Source of the DNA: an uncultured Lachnospiraceae bacterium
GTDB taxonomy: Bacteria; Bacillota; Clostridia; Lachnospirales; Lachnospiraceae
Assembly (NCBI GenBank): GCA_910577675.1
Contig: CAJTOR010000013.1
Span: 22,024 to 86,023, forward strand
DNA length: 64,000 nucleotides
Direction of reading: 5' to 3'
Part shown: positions 17,245 through 25,287 of the stretch, piece by piece
Numbering within the stretch: position 1 is the first letter of the stretch
Layout of the letters: every line of letters begins with the position of its first letter
Notes under the pieces: generated by a model
Told to the model about the DNA's origin: nothing
Databases searched by the model: none
The model's input: only the letters and a program-made list of their open reading frames with translations
Translations under genes and position numbers: made by a program

Positions 17245-20172
17245 CTAATCAACATCCGGATCATCCGTTTCGTCAGAAGTTCCTGTATCCGGTTCGTCCG
17301 GGTTATTCGGAGGAGTCGGGACATCCGGCACATCCGTGTTATCAGGGGTATCGGTATCATCCGGGGACGGTGGGTTTGTTTCATCGCCCTGGTCCGGGTT
17401 CTCCGTGTCCTCCGTGGTGTCCTCCGGCGGAATGATGCTTTCTGCAGTGTGGATCGTACAGGTGACAGCGTCCTCACCGGCAGGCAGAAGGTTTGGTGTA
17501 TCATAGGTCGGGGAAGTTTCCTCCTTAATCAGATATACCTTCTCCGTGGTTGTTTCAACAGGGCAGTACACACTTGCCATCTGGTCGGAAACAGTACATA
17601 CCGAAGCTTTGACATGGCAGGTACATTTTACATTTGGCACGGTGCCCTTTGCAAAAATCTCCGTCTTTACACAGTCCACCTGGTCGCAGAGCCCCGTGAC
17701 AGCAAGGTTGCCGCATTTGGTGCAGATGGTTGCCGAGAGGATGGAATCCGGCATCGTAAAATTGACCGCTTCCTTCTCCTTGACTACATGGATCTGCTCC
17801 ATAATCTTGCGCCACATATGCTGGTGGTAATTTCGATTAATCTGCTTTACATTGTTGTCAAAACCAGTCCAGACCGCCGCTGTATAGTACGGGGAATAGC
17901 CGACAAACCAGAGGTCGGTATAGTGTGAGGAACCGGTTTTTCCGGCGATCGGCATGCCGGAAACCTTGCTTTTAAGGTCGCTTACATAGTTTTTGTACTC
18001 CTCGTTTGATGCGGCATCCTCATCTGATACAATACCGAATTTGCGCTTTGCGTAGGCGGTGATATAATCGTTGACCTCCGCCTGCTTAAATGCGAGGTTT
18101 GTACCGGTTCCGATCGAGGTCGTGTCCTGCATCGCGTTGGTTAGAAGGTAAGCGGTTGAAGTTTTGATTACCTGTGTGGATGCGGAATCATTGGACAGGA
18201 GCACCTTGCCATTGTGGTCAAGCACCTTTGTGTAAAGTACGGGGCGGTTGTAGATACCGTTGTTTGCGATGGTTGCATAAGCCGCCGTAAGTTCCAGGTT
18301 TGTAACACCGTTTGTAAGGCCGCCCAGTGCAAGCGGGATACCGATATCGCTGAAAACTTTGCCCTCGCTGTTTGTCTGGGATTCCACCAGCGTGGAAAAC
18401 CCAAGTTTTTTCAGGTAGTCAAACGAAACCTGTGGGGTAACCTGCTCCATCACACGGCAGGCAACAATATTCATCGAGCGGTAGATTGCGCGCCGGATAG
18501 GGGTAAGACCTTCATAAACATCCCCGTTCCAGTTTGTAACCTTGGTGTTAGTACCCGGATAATGATATTCCGAGTCATCCGCCACTGATGCGAGTGTCAT
18601 CCCCGCAGTGTCGAGCGCAGGGAGGAAGGAAGCGAGTACCTTAAAGGTCGAGCCAACCTGGCGCAGAGTGGTGGTCGCGCGGTTCAGGGTAAGACTGCCG
18701 GTCTTTTCGCCGCGCCCGCCGTAAACAGCCATCACATGCCCGGTTTTCTGGTCGATCACAACAAAGGAGGACTGTGGCTGTAAGGTATAGATGCGAGGGC
18801 GTTCCGCCAGAATCGAATCCCCCTCCTCCATAACGGATTCGATAAACTCGTCGATCATCTGGTTGAGCAGGTCGGGGTCGGTTGTGTAGCGGCTGATCCC
18901 TTTGTGGTTTGAACGGTAATATTCATGATAAAATTTTAAATCCGAGTCATTGTAGTCCGCATAGTAGTTTAATACATGGCTTAACTGGTAATGCTCCTTT
19001 GTTTCATCCGCCTTTAAAATGGAAACCGCATAGTCCTGGGTAAGCTCATAGAATGAACCAGTTTCATTGCCGAGAGCCGGGAAATTCTCCTCATTGCAGT
19101 ATACGGAATCCACAACCGCCTGGATATCCTTGTCCTGGGTCGTGAAAATATCAAGACCTCCGCTGTAGAGCATATCTTCCGCCTTTTCGGCAGAGTAGCC
19201 TGCGGCGATCAGGTCGTTCAGTACCTGGCGTATAACCGCGTCGTTAAAATAGGAATAGTAAACTTCCTCGCTGTTTTCATAGGCATAATTCTTGATGCGG
19301 GCGTAAACTTCATCGTTGACCGCCTCATCATATTCAGCCTGCGAGCAAAATCCCAGCTCGAGCATGGTATCAAGGCAGCTCTGACGGCGCTTGGCATTTG
19401 CCTCCGGGAAATTGATCGGGTTTTGTCGGACGGGCGAAAGGGCGATCGAGGCGATTACGGCAGCCTCCGAGAGTGTTAATTCCCACACATTCTTGCCGAA
19501 ATAATTGAGCGCTGCCATCTGTACGCCGAACGAGCGGTTGCCCAGGTTGATATTGTTCATGTAGGCAACTAATATCTCGTCTTTTGTGTAGGCATCTTCA
19601 AGCTGGATGGCAAGATACTGTTCCTGGACTTTCCTGGTAATCTTGTCAATGGCATTATTCTCGTTCCCGTAGTTGAAGACGCGGATCTTTAAGAGCTGCT
19701 GGGTGATGGTGCTCGCTCCGTAGTCAAGAAGCCCGCCGCTCTTGTCCAGGAACGATTTGATACCGGAATATCCCGCGCGCGCGATACCCGGAAGGTCGAT
19801 GCCGTCATGTTCGTAGAATCGCTTATCCTCGATTGCCACAAAGCAGTCTTTCACCACCTTGGGAATCTGTTCGGAAGTGACGAGGATGCGGTTTGATTCC
19901 ACACCGACAACTGTTCCTGATACGGAACCGTCGCTGTAATAAATATGCGTTGTAAATTTTTCGGGGTCAATATTGATCTGGGAGAGCGCCGGCGCATCGT
20001 CGATCATTGCCTTTGCTGCCCCAAAGATCGTGACACACACGAAAATGCCGAGCGCGATAAAGGCGAGCAGTGCAAAGCGGAAGGTAAATACCCTCGATTT
20101 AGATACCAGCCGCCTTGACCAGGACTTGATCTGGTGCTGCCTTTTTATAATGCCTTTCTTGCTGAAATCCAT
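17245..20172 (-). CDS. Class A penicillin-binding protein (glycosyltransferase/transpeptidase)
   Basis: 975 residues from the ATG at 20172, which follows AAGAGGTG by 6 nt; a longer start 21 nt upstream has no site. One N-terminal anchor (FRFALLAFIALGIFVCVTIF, residues 31-50). Glycosyltransferase family 51 motifs: EDKRFYEHDGID with the catalytic Glu near 115, and GASTITQQLLKIR. The transpeptidase domain has the active serine in GSTFKVLASF (near 508) and the KTG box in AGKTGSSHYTD (near 745). A Cys-rich segment (TKCGNLAVTGLCDQVDC) and an acidic Pro/Asp/Thr tail of about 60 residues end the protein. It polymerises and cross-links peptidoglycan outside the membrane, like PBP1a/PonA. Confidence 0.95.
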   Translation of the reverse strand: MDFSKKGIIKRQHQIKSWSRRLVSKSRVFTFRFALLAFIALGIFVCVTIFGAAKAMIDDAPALSQINIDPEKFTTHIYYSDGSVSGTVVGVESNRILVTSEQIPKVVKDCFVAIEDKRFYEHDGIDLPGIARAGYSGIKSFLDKSGGLLDYGASTITQQLLKIRVFNYGNENNAIDKITRKVQEQYLAIQLEDAYTKDEILVAYMNNINLGNRSFGVQMAALNYFGKNVWELTLSEAAVIASIALSPVRQNPINFPEANAKRRQSCLDTMLELGFCSQAEYDEAVNDEVYARIKNYAYENSEEVYYSYFNDAVIRQVLNDLIAAGYSAEKAEDMLYSGGLDIFTTQDKDIQAVVDSVYCNEENFPALGNETGSFYELTQDYAVSILKADETKEHYQLSHVLNYYADYNDSDLKFYHEYYRSNHKGISRYTTDPDLLNQMIDEFIESVMEEGDSILAERPRIYTLQPQSSFVVIDQKTGHVMAVYGGRGEKTGSLTLNRATTTLRQVGSTFKVLASFLPALDTAGMTLASVADDSEYHYPGTNTKVTNWNGDVYEGLTPIRRAIYRSMNIVACRVMEQVTPQVSFDYLKKLGFSTLVESQTNSEGKVFSDIGIPLALGGLTNGVTNLELTAAYATIANNGIYNRPVLYTKVLDHNGKVLLSNDSASTQVIKTSTAYLLTNAMQDTTSIGTGTNLAFKQAEVNDYITAYAKRKFGIVSDEDAASNEEYKNYVSDLKSKVSGMPIAGKTGSSHYTDLWFVGYSPYYTAAVWTGFDNNVKQINRNYHQHMWRKIMEQIHVVKEKEAVNFTMPDSILSATICTKCGNLAVTGLCDQVDCVKTEIFAKGTVPNVKCTCHVKASVCTVSDQMASVYCPVETTTEKVYLIKEETSPTYDTPNLLPAGEDAVTCTIHTAESIIPPEDTTEDTENPDQGDETNPPSPDDTDTPDNTDVPDVPTPPNNPDEPDTGTSDETDDPDVD

Positions 20173-20242
20173 AAATACACCTCTTTCCTGCATGCCGGGG
20201 AATAAAGCCTAAAATAAGGAATGCCCCGTATAGAAAATGTCC

Positions 20243-20280
20243 CCGCGCAAAGCTTTGTGCGGTCGCAAGGCTTTGCGCGG
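20243..20280 (-). promoter_or_regulatory. Stem-loop in the PBP gene leader
   Basis: CCGCGCAAAGC (20243-20253) and GCTTTGCGCGG (20270-20280) form a perfect 11-bp stem about 70 nt upstream of the PBP start codon, inside the transcript predicted from the promoter at 20292-20320. No T-run follows on the minus strand, so it is not a standard terminator. Confidence 0.55.
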
Positions 20281-20291
20281 TCTTGTCCGTA

Positions 20292-20320
20292 AGTATAACA
20301 CAGTTTTTTTTATTTGGCAA
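20292..20320 (-). promoter_or_regulatory. Promoter of the class A PBP gene
   Basis: Minus strand TTGCCA (20320-20315) and TATACT (20297-20292) with 17 nt between them. It gives a leader of roughly 110 nt that contains the 11-bp stem-loop. Confidence 0.7.
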
Positions 20321-20356
20321 ATAAAGAGTTATAACGATTTTCTGACATTTTTGGGT

Positions 20357-20995
20357 TTAGTCGTCGGGGAGTTCGAAAAAACCTTCCTCTGCCACGGCAA
20401 TTCCTGCCCGCCCATTAGTTGCTTGGGTGAATTTTTTTATAAAAATACTTTCCTGCACAGGGCTTACAAAGAGTGTAACCGTGACTGCGTCAGTATATTC
20501 CGTGGAGAGAAGCGAAATATTTTCTGTAGCGGCGATATACTGGAGTTTGCCGATTCCGCTGTAGTCCGTGGTGACCACAAGTTTTTTGCCGAAATGCCTT
20601 GTGGCGAGCGTGCAGGCTGAAAGCCCCGCTTTGACTGCCGCCTGGTAGGCTCTCACAAGTCCTCCTGTGCCGAGCAGCACCCCGCCAAAATAGCGGGTTA
20701 CAACCACGGCCACGTCGTGGATACCTTCGGAAACTAATATGTCGAGCATCGGTTTTCCAGCGGTCTTTGACGGTTCCCCGTCGTCGCTGCAGCGGGAGAG
20801 TGCGTTGTCAGGACCTATTACATAGGCATAGCAGTTGTGCTTGGCATCCCAGTATTTTTTCTTTAGCTGACCGATAAATGCGAGTGCCTCCTCCTCGGAG
20901 GACACCGGGCAGAGGGTGGCGATAAAGCGCGATTTTTTTTCGGTGATTTCACCGCTGCCGCCAGCTTTTATAATGCGGTAGGTTTCAGTGGACAT
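20357..20995 (-). CDS. YigZ/IMPACT family protein
   Basis: 212 residues. N-terminal Impact domain: EKKSRFIATLCPVSSEEEALAFI, KKYWDAKHNCYAYVIG, RCSDDGEPSKTAGKPMLDIL and VVVTRYFGGVLLGTGGLVRAY, all family hallmarks. The C-terminal 75 residues form the DUF1949-type ferredoxin-like domain (TTDYSGIGKLQYIAATE). The family is widespread in bacteria and related to the eukaryotic IMPACT regulator of GCN2; its bacterial role is unknown. Divergent from the vanZ-like gene. The start is preceded by AAGGAA. Confidence 0.95.
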   Translation of the reverse strand: MSTETYRIIKAGGSGEITEKKSRFIATLCPVSSEEEALAFIGQLKKKYWDAKHNCYAYVIGPDNALSRCSDDGEPSKTAGKPMLDILVSEGIHDVAVVVTRYFGGVLLGTGGLVRAYQAAVKAGLSACTLATRHFGKKLVVTTDYSGIGKLQYIAATENISLLSTEYTDAVTVTLFVSPVQESIFIKKFTQATNGRAGIAVAEEGFFELPDD

Positions 20996-21064
20996 AACAG
21001 GGTTCCTTTCCGGTTTTAACAGTAATTAACAGAGATTTTGCGATTGGAATAATTTTACAATCCC

Positions 21065-21093
21065 TTGACAAAATGTCGGATTTTCGTTACTAT
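21065..21093 (+). promoter_or_regulatory. Promoter of the VanZ-family gene
   Basis: TTGACA (21065-21070) and TACTAT (21088-21093) with a 17-nt spacer; the start of transcription would be near 21100, about 58 nt before the gene. Confidence 0.8.
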
Positions 21094-21157
21094 AAAGGTA
21101 TTTCAAAAATTAATTATACCAAATCTATGGAATATATGCAAGTGAAGGTGCAAAGCG

Positions 21158-21661
21158 ATGAAAAGAAAATTACTAAAAGGGAGAAAAATCTGGTCAGCGC
21201 TGCCGATGCTTTTGCTTATGGGCGTGATCTTTTCTTTTTCGGCAAAGACCGCGGTGGAATCCTCAAGGAGCAGCAATGTTATTGTGGATGTGCTGATGGA
21301 CGAGCATCTGATTGGCGGCGTGGCGAAAGATCCCGAAAAGGTAAGGGAGCTACTCTCCTTTCTGGTGCGCAAGTCAGCACATATGGCAGAGTTTGCAGTA
21401 CTTGCGATGTTAGCCTTATTCTGGCTTTCGTCTTTCCCGATGACTTACCGCCGCCGCTGTATCCTCGCGGTGCTTATTTCTGCCTGCTATGCGGCAACGG
21501 ATGAATTCCACCAGCTTTTTGTGCCGGGGCGCAGCGGGGAAGTAAGGGATGTGCTGGTTGATACAGCGGGCGCGGTGATTGGGATTTTATTTTTGAGCCT
21601 GCTCAGATTTATTATAATAAGGAAGAAGAAAAAGCAGGAGGCAGTTATCCCGGGGTTATAA
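21158..21661 (+). CDS. VanZ-family membrane protein
   Basis: 167 residues with four membrane segments. VanZ features: an N-terminal FSFSAKTAVESS loop, KSAHMAEFAVLAMLALFWL with the conserved His and Glu, ISACYAATDEFHQLFVPGRSGEVRDVLVDTAGAVIGI, which is the family signature (DExHQxFxPGRxxxxxDVxxDxxG). VanZ proteins outside glycopeptide clusters are of unknown function, probably envelope-related. Its last six bases overlap the end of the DUF4250 gene on the opposite strand. Confidence 0.92.
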   Translation: MKRKLLKGRKIWSALPMLLLMGVIFSFSAKTAVESSRSSNVIVDVLMDEHLIGGVAKDPEKVRELLSFLVRKSAHMAEFAVLAMLALFWLSSFPMTYRRRCILAVLISACYAATDEFHQLFVPGRSGEVRDVLVDTAGAVIGILFLSLLRFIIIRKKKKQEAVIPGL

Positions 21662-21829
21662 AAAGCGGTTTTGCGCGGCATCATAATGGTAGTCGAGCGC
21701 GGCAAGCTTTTTTGTGATTTCATCCGCGTCCACATCAAGGTCTTCACAGAGCGCTTCAAAGGACGGGTAGAAATCGCGGAGTTTTAAGTTGATAACGCTA
21801 AGGAGCATTACCGGGTCTTCCGGCAGCAT
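21656..21829 (-). CDS. DUF4250 family small protein
   Basis: 57 residues read directly from the minus strand: it starts MLPEDPVMLLSVINLKLRDF and continues with YPSFEALCEDLDVDADE and ends YHYDAAQNRFL. This matches the DUF4250 family of about 55-60 residues common in Clostridia, with the conserved LP.DP.MLLS.....LRD..PS...LC..L. pattern. It has a perfect GGAGGTGA ribosome binding site 5 nt before the ATG, good evidence that it is translated. Function unknown. Its end overlaps the VanZ-family stop by 6 nt. Confidence 0.85.
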   Translation of the reverse strand: MLPEDPVMLLSVINLKLRDFYPSFEALCEDLDVDADEITKKLAALDYHYDAAQNRFL

Positions 21830-21909
21830 AAAATCACCTCCTTTTTTTATATCATATCATGGGGAGTGGTATCCTGCAAGGGGGAATGAGGGGAAGAAAA
21901 GAGGTCGTT

Positions 21910-23235
21910 ATGGATTTGTTTGACTATATGAGGGAGAAGGAACAGGAGGATGGGGCACCGCTTGCTTCTAGGATGCGCCCGCGCACGCTCGAGGAGGTGG
22001 TCGGGCAGCAGCATATTATCGGAAAGGATAAGCTGCTTTACCGCGCGATCAAGGCGGACAAGCTTGGCTCCGTGATTTTTTACGGTCCGCCGGGTACGGG
22101 AAAAACCACGCTTGCAAAGGTGATTGCAAACACCACAAGTGCGGAATTTTTGCAGATTAACGCGACCACCGCCGGAAAAAAGGATATGGAGGGGGCGGTG
22201 CAGCAGGCGAAGGACAGTCTTGGCATGTACGGTAAGAAAACAATATTGTTTGTGGATGAGATACACCGGTTTAACAAGGGGCAGCAGGATTATCTGCTTC
22301 CGTTTGTCGAGGACGGCACGATTGTGTTAATCGGCGCGACAACGGAGAATCCGTATTTTGAGGTGAATGGCGCGCTGCTTTCCCGCTCTTCGGTATTTGA
22401 GTTAAAAGCCCTGACACCGGAGGATATCACACTTCTTCTTATTCGCGCGGCGCAGGATGGGGAGCGCGGTATGGGGGCATTTGGCGCACTGCTTGATAGG
22501 GATGCCGCAGAATTTCTTGCGGACGCGGCAAACGGGGATGCCCGCGCGGCACTTAACGCGCTGGAATTGGGGGTGCTTACGACGGGGCGGGATGCGGACG
22601 GGAAAATCCATATAACGCTTTCTGTAGCGGCGGAATGCATCCAGAAGAGGACATTGAAATATGATAAGAAGGGCGATAACCACTATGATACAATTTCGGC
22701 TTTTATCAAGAGTATGCGGGGCTCCGACCCGGACGCGGCAATCTATTACCTGGCAAGGATGCTCTGTGCCGGGGAGGAAGTGGCATTTATCGCCAGGCGT
22801 ATTATGATCTGTGCTGCGGAGGATGTTTCCAATGCCGACCCGAATGCCCTTGTGGTGGCGAGTGCGGCGGCGCAGGCAGTGGAGAGGCTTGGAATGCCGG
22901 AGGGGCGCATTGTGCTTGCACAGGCGGCGGCTTATGTTGCATGTGCGCCAAAGAGTAATTCGGCAATTATGGCGGTCGATGCCGCAATGCAGCTGGTACA
23001 GCAGGATCGCACCCCGCCGGTTCCGCCCCACCTGCAGGATTCCCATTATCCGGGTGCCGTAAGGCTTTCTCGGGGGATCGGATACAAATACGCGCACGAA
23101 TATGAAAATCATTATGTGGATCAGCAGTATCTGCCGGATGAGTATAAGGACAGAAGGTTTTATCTGCCGTCGGATAATGGATATGAGAGAAATATAAAGG
23201 AATATTTTAGGAAAATAGGTAAAAATATGGAATAA
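21910..23235 (+). CDS. rarA: Replication-associated recombination protein RarA/MgsA (AAA ATPase)
   Basis: 441 residues from the ATG at 21910 (AAGAGG just upstream); the frame is open 17 codons further with no better site. Clamp-loader type AAA domain: MRPRTLEEVVGQQHIIG, Walker A FYGPPGTGKTTLAK, Walker B TILFVDEIHRFNKGQQD, sensor 1 LIGATTENPYFEVN and arginine finger segment ALLSRSSVFEL. The C-terminal half is the MgsA tetramerisation region (KSMRGSDPDAAIYYLARML, NHYVDQQYLPDEYKDRRFY). It acts at stalled replication forks. Followed 30 nt later by a small membrane gene. Confidence 0.96.
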   Translation: MDLFDYMREKEQEDGAPLASRMRPRTLEEVVGQQHIIGKDKLLYRAIKADKLGSVIFYGPPGTGKTTLAKVIANTTSAEFLQINATTAGKKDMEGAVQQAKDSLGMYGKKTILFVDEIHRFNKGQQDYLLPFVEDGTIVLIGATTENPYFEVNGALLSRSSVFELKALTPEDITLLLIRAAQDGERGMGAFGALLDRDAAEFLADAANGDARAALNALELGVLTTGRDADGKIHITLSVAAECIQKRTLKYDKKGDNHYDTISAFIKSMRGSDPDAAIYYLARMLCAGEEVAFIARRIMICAAEDVSNADPNALVVASAAAQAVERLGMPEGRIVLAQAAAYVACAPKSNSAIMAVDAAMQLVQQDRTPPVPPHLQDSHYPGAVRLSRGIGYKYAHEYENHYVDQQYLPDEYKDRRFYLPSDNGYERNIKEYFRKIGKNME

Positions 23236-23265
23236 GCTGCGGTAAGCGGCAAACCGGAGGAAACG

Positions 23266-23559
23266 ATGAATAAAAGGAATAAAGGAGTCAGAGTGGCGGC
23301 GCTTGTATGTGTGGCACTGCTGCTTTTTATGTATCTGGCAACACTGATTGCCGCATTTACGGCAAAGCCGTACTCGAGCCGTATGTTTTTGGGCTGTGTG
23401 CTCTGCACGGTCTTTGTGCCGATTTTTCTGCATATCCTGACCAGGCTTTTTGCCATGATGTCAAAGAGGCAGGAGGGGGATACGACGCTGCACGAGTATA
23501 ACAGGGCAAAAAAGGGTGCTTTGGACGAGGGGGAGCAGGATAAGAATGCGGATGCCTGA
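23266..23559 (+). CDS. Small membrane protein of unknown function
   Basis: 97 residues with two predicted membrane helices (VAALVCVALLLFMYLATLIAAF and FLGCVLCTVFVPIFLHILTRLF) and a charged C-terminus ending in an acidic GEQDKNADA tail. No family recognised. CCGGAGGAAACG precedes the ATG; it is 30 nt after rarA and probably cotranscribed with it. Confidence 0.75.
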   Translation: MNKRNKGVRVAALVCVALLLFMYLATLIAAFTAKPYSSRMFLGCVLCTVFVPIFLHILTRLFAMMSKRQEGDTTLHEYNRAKKGALDEGEQDKNADA

Positions 23560-23565
23560 AAGGTC

Positions 23566-23594
23566 TGGACAATGGAAAAGAAATCTGATATAAT
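23566..23594 (+). promoter_or_regulatory. Promoter of the double-receiver gene
   Basis: TGGACA (23566-23571) and TATAAT (23589-23594) with 17 nt spacing. Transcription would begin near 23601, which rules out the open-frame start at 23598 and supports the ATG at 23640. Confidence 0.85.
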
Positions 23595-23639
23595 AGCGTG
23601 GAAATACAGATTCCTGCGGTAAGCAGAGTGAGGGTAATT

Positions 23640-24410
23640 ATGCATAATATATTGATTATTGCAGAGACACAGAGCTATATTATTATGTCCTTAAAGGAAA
23701 AGTTCGAGGAACTTTCCTACAAGGTCATGATAGTAAAAGCGGATATGGAGGCGGTGCGCCGCATTGAGGAGCCGATTGGCGCAATGCTAGTTTATGCGGA
23801 CGGGGAGCTGTCAGGACAGCAGCAGGCGCTGAACTACATTAAGGATAAGGCGGTCGAGGATGACACTGTAATATTTATTATGGGGGATATGGACGAGATC
23901 CAGGCGGTGGAGAAGCTGATCCCGAAACATATGGTGCCGATCGAATTTAAAAGACCGATCAATGTGGCTTTGGTTTGCACGGAGATTGACAATTATGTTA
24001 CAAAATACGGCAAGCACAATAAAAAGAAAATCCTGGTGGTGGATGATTCGGGGGCGATGCTGAGGAATGTTAAGGGATGGCTGGAAGACCATTACCAGGT
24101 GATCCTTGCCAATTCCGGTATGATGGCGATCAAGTATCTGACCTTAAATAGACCCGACCTTGTGCTCTTAGACTATGAGATGCCGGTCTGCGACGGCAGG
24201 CAGGTTCTTGAGATGATACGCACGGAAACGGAGTTTGCCGATATCCCGGTTATTTTTTTGACAAGCAGGGGGGATAAGGAAAGCGTGCTTGAGGTGATGG
24301 CATTAAAGCCGGAAGGATATCTGTTAAAGACCATGCCGCCCGCGGAGATTATCCGGTCGGTGGATGAGTTTTTTGAGCGGAAGAAGGCGATGAGCGGATT
24401 CCGCATGTAA
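23640..24410 (+). CDS. Double receiver-domain response regulator without output domain
   Basis: 257 residues. The second half (about residues 134-257) is a complete receiver: KKILVVDDSGAML with the acidic pair, phospho-acceptor Asp in LVLLDYEMPVCDG, Thr in IFLTSRGDKE and Lys in YLLKTMPPAE. The first 125 residues have the same alternating fold (HNILIIAETQSYIIM, GAMLVYADGEL, VIFIMGDMDE, PIEFKRPI) but the acidic pocket is not intact, so it looks like a degenerate receiver. No DNA-binding or enzymatic output is present, and no histidine kinase lies nearby. It probably works by protein contact. GAGGG precedes the ATG. Confidence 0.85.
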   Translation: MHNILIIAETQSYIIMSLKEKFEELSYKVMIVKADMEAVRRIEEPIGAMLVYADGELSGQQQALNYIKDKAVEDDTVIFIMGDMDEIQAVEKLIPKHMVPIEFKRPINVALVCTEIDNYVTKYGKHNKKKILVVDDSGAMLRNVKGWLEDHYQVILANSGMMAIKYLTLNRPDLVLLDYEMPVCDGRQVLEMIRTETEFADIPVIFLTSRGDKESVLEVMALKPEGYLLKTMPPAEIIRSVDEFFERKKAMSGFRM

Positions 24411-24414
24411 AAAA

Positions 24415-24439
24415 GAACTGCCACAATATGTGGCAGTTC
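24415..24439. other. Strong hairpin after the receiver gene
   Basis: GAACTGCCACA (24415-24425) / TGTGGCAGTTC (24429-24439), 11 bp with a 3-nt loop. On the plus strand it is followed by CCAAAAAG, not T; the T-run is on the minus strand. A weaker GATAAG/CTTATC stem with TTTT follows at 24453-24477 and could be the plus-strand stop. Confidence 0.6.
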
Positions 24440-24609
24440 CCAAAAAGGGGAGGATAAGTATTTTTCCCTTATCTTTTGTATTCGCCGGAACCGGAGGGGG
24501 GATTCCGGAACCGGCACCACTCTGAAGTGGATAGTAGAAGTATAACCCGAATTCCGGGGATTATTCAAAACAAATTATAAAATGAAAGGAAAAGAAACGG
24601 GGGATTGTT

Positions 24610-25113
24610 ATGAGTTTATTGCAGGAATGGAGAGAGGAAGCATACTCGCAGGATATGAACAAGAAGGAAGGCCAGCTCTACTGGGGCAAGTATTTTGCTG
24701 TCGAGAAGGGGATTTATGAAAAGCTTCTTGCGGCACCGGGCGAGGTGGTTACCGGCACGGTAAAGGAGCTAGCAGAAAAATATGGGACATCCATCAGGAT
24801 TATAACCGGATTCCTGGACGGCATCAACGACAGCCTTGTAAAGCCGAACCCGATTGAGGAGATGACCGAGGAAACACAGGTTAATCTGGGATATAATAAG
24901 GAAATCCTCTATAAGGAGATGGTGAAGGCGGAAGCGGACTGGCTTTATAATCTGCCTGCATGGGACTCGCTGCTTACAAAAGAGCGCAGAAAAGAATTGT
25001 TCCTTGAGCAGAAGAAGTCCGGCACGGTCGTAAAGGGCAGAAAGATCGGGAGGAATGAGCCATGCCCTTGCGGGAGCGGAAAAAAGTATAAGTTCTGCTG
25101 CGGAAAAGCCTGA
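24610..25113 (+). CDS. SEC-C motif protein
   Basis: 167 residues. The C-terminus carries a zinc-binding SEC-C motif, IGRNEPCPCGSGKKYKFCCG, identical in pattern to the tail of SecA. The first 140 residues are helical and charged (EEAYSQDMNKKEGQLYWGKY, VKELAEKYGTSIRIITGFLDGIN), probably an HTH-like all-alpha domain. Function unknown; other stand-alone SEC-C proteins are thought to bind nucleic acid or the ribosome. GGGGG precedes the ATG. It stands alone. Confidence 0.85.
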   Translation: MSLLQEWREEAYSQDMNKKEGQLYWGKYFAVEKGIYEKLLAAPGEVVTGTVKELAEKYGTSIRIITGFLDGINDSLVKPNPIEEMTEETQVNLGYNKEILYKEMVKAEADWLYNLPAWDSLLTKERRKELFLEQKKSGTVVKGRKIGRNEPCPCGSGKKYKFCCGKA

Positions 25114-25203
25114 GTAAAGGTAAAAAGATGATATTTAAGTAATGAATGTATTCAAGCAGTGAATGTATTCGCGCAGTGTATAAAAAGAAAAAAACAGCAA
25201 ACG

Positions 25204-25260
25204 CTTAGAAAAGCGGGAGGATGAACCGGCGGCAGGGCAAGCCCTGATAGCCGGTTTTGC
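25204..25260 (+). other. Structured leader upstream of the DUF4015 gene
   Basis: Two consecutive stems: CGCTT/AAGCG (25202-25215) and AACCGGC (about 25225-25231) pairing with GCCGGTT (about 25250-25256), with an inner CAGGGC/GCCCTG helix. Only TTTT follows, so it is not an obvious terminator. It ends about 30 nt before the start codon. A pair of near repeats (GAATGTATTC at 25144-25153 and again 15 nt later) lies just upstream. Confidence 0.5.
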
Positions 25261-25287
25261 CGTATGGCGCAAGAAGTGAGGTGTGTG

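Noticed and set aside
17245..17504. Arg/Thr-rich and Pro-rich frames opposite the PBP tail.
   Set aside because: They are antisense shadows of the acidic Asp/Pro/Thr repeat tail of the PBP.
24415..24439. Terminator of the double-receiver gene.
   Set aside because: The stem is strong, but the T-run is on the minus strand while the gene is on the plus strand; described as a hairpin only.
25190..25287. c-di-GMP-I (GEMM) or fluoride riboswitch before the DUF4015 gene.
   Set aside because: The closing helix is suggestive, but the diagnostic ACGCAAAGCC segment is missing and the fluoride consensus does not fit. Kept only as a structured leader.
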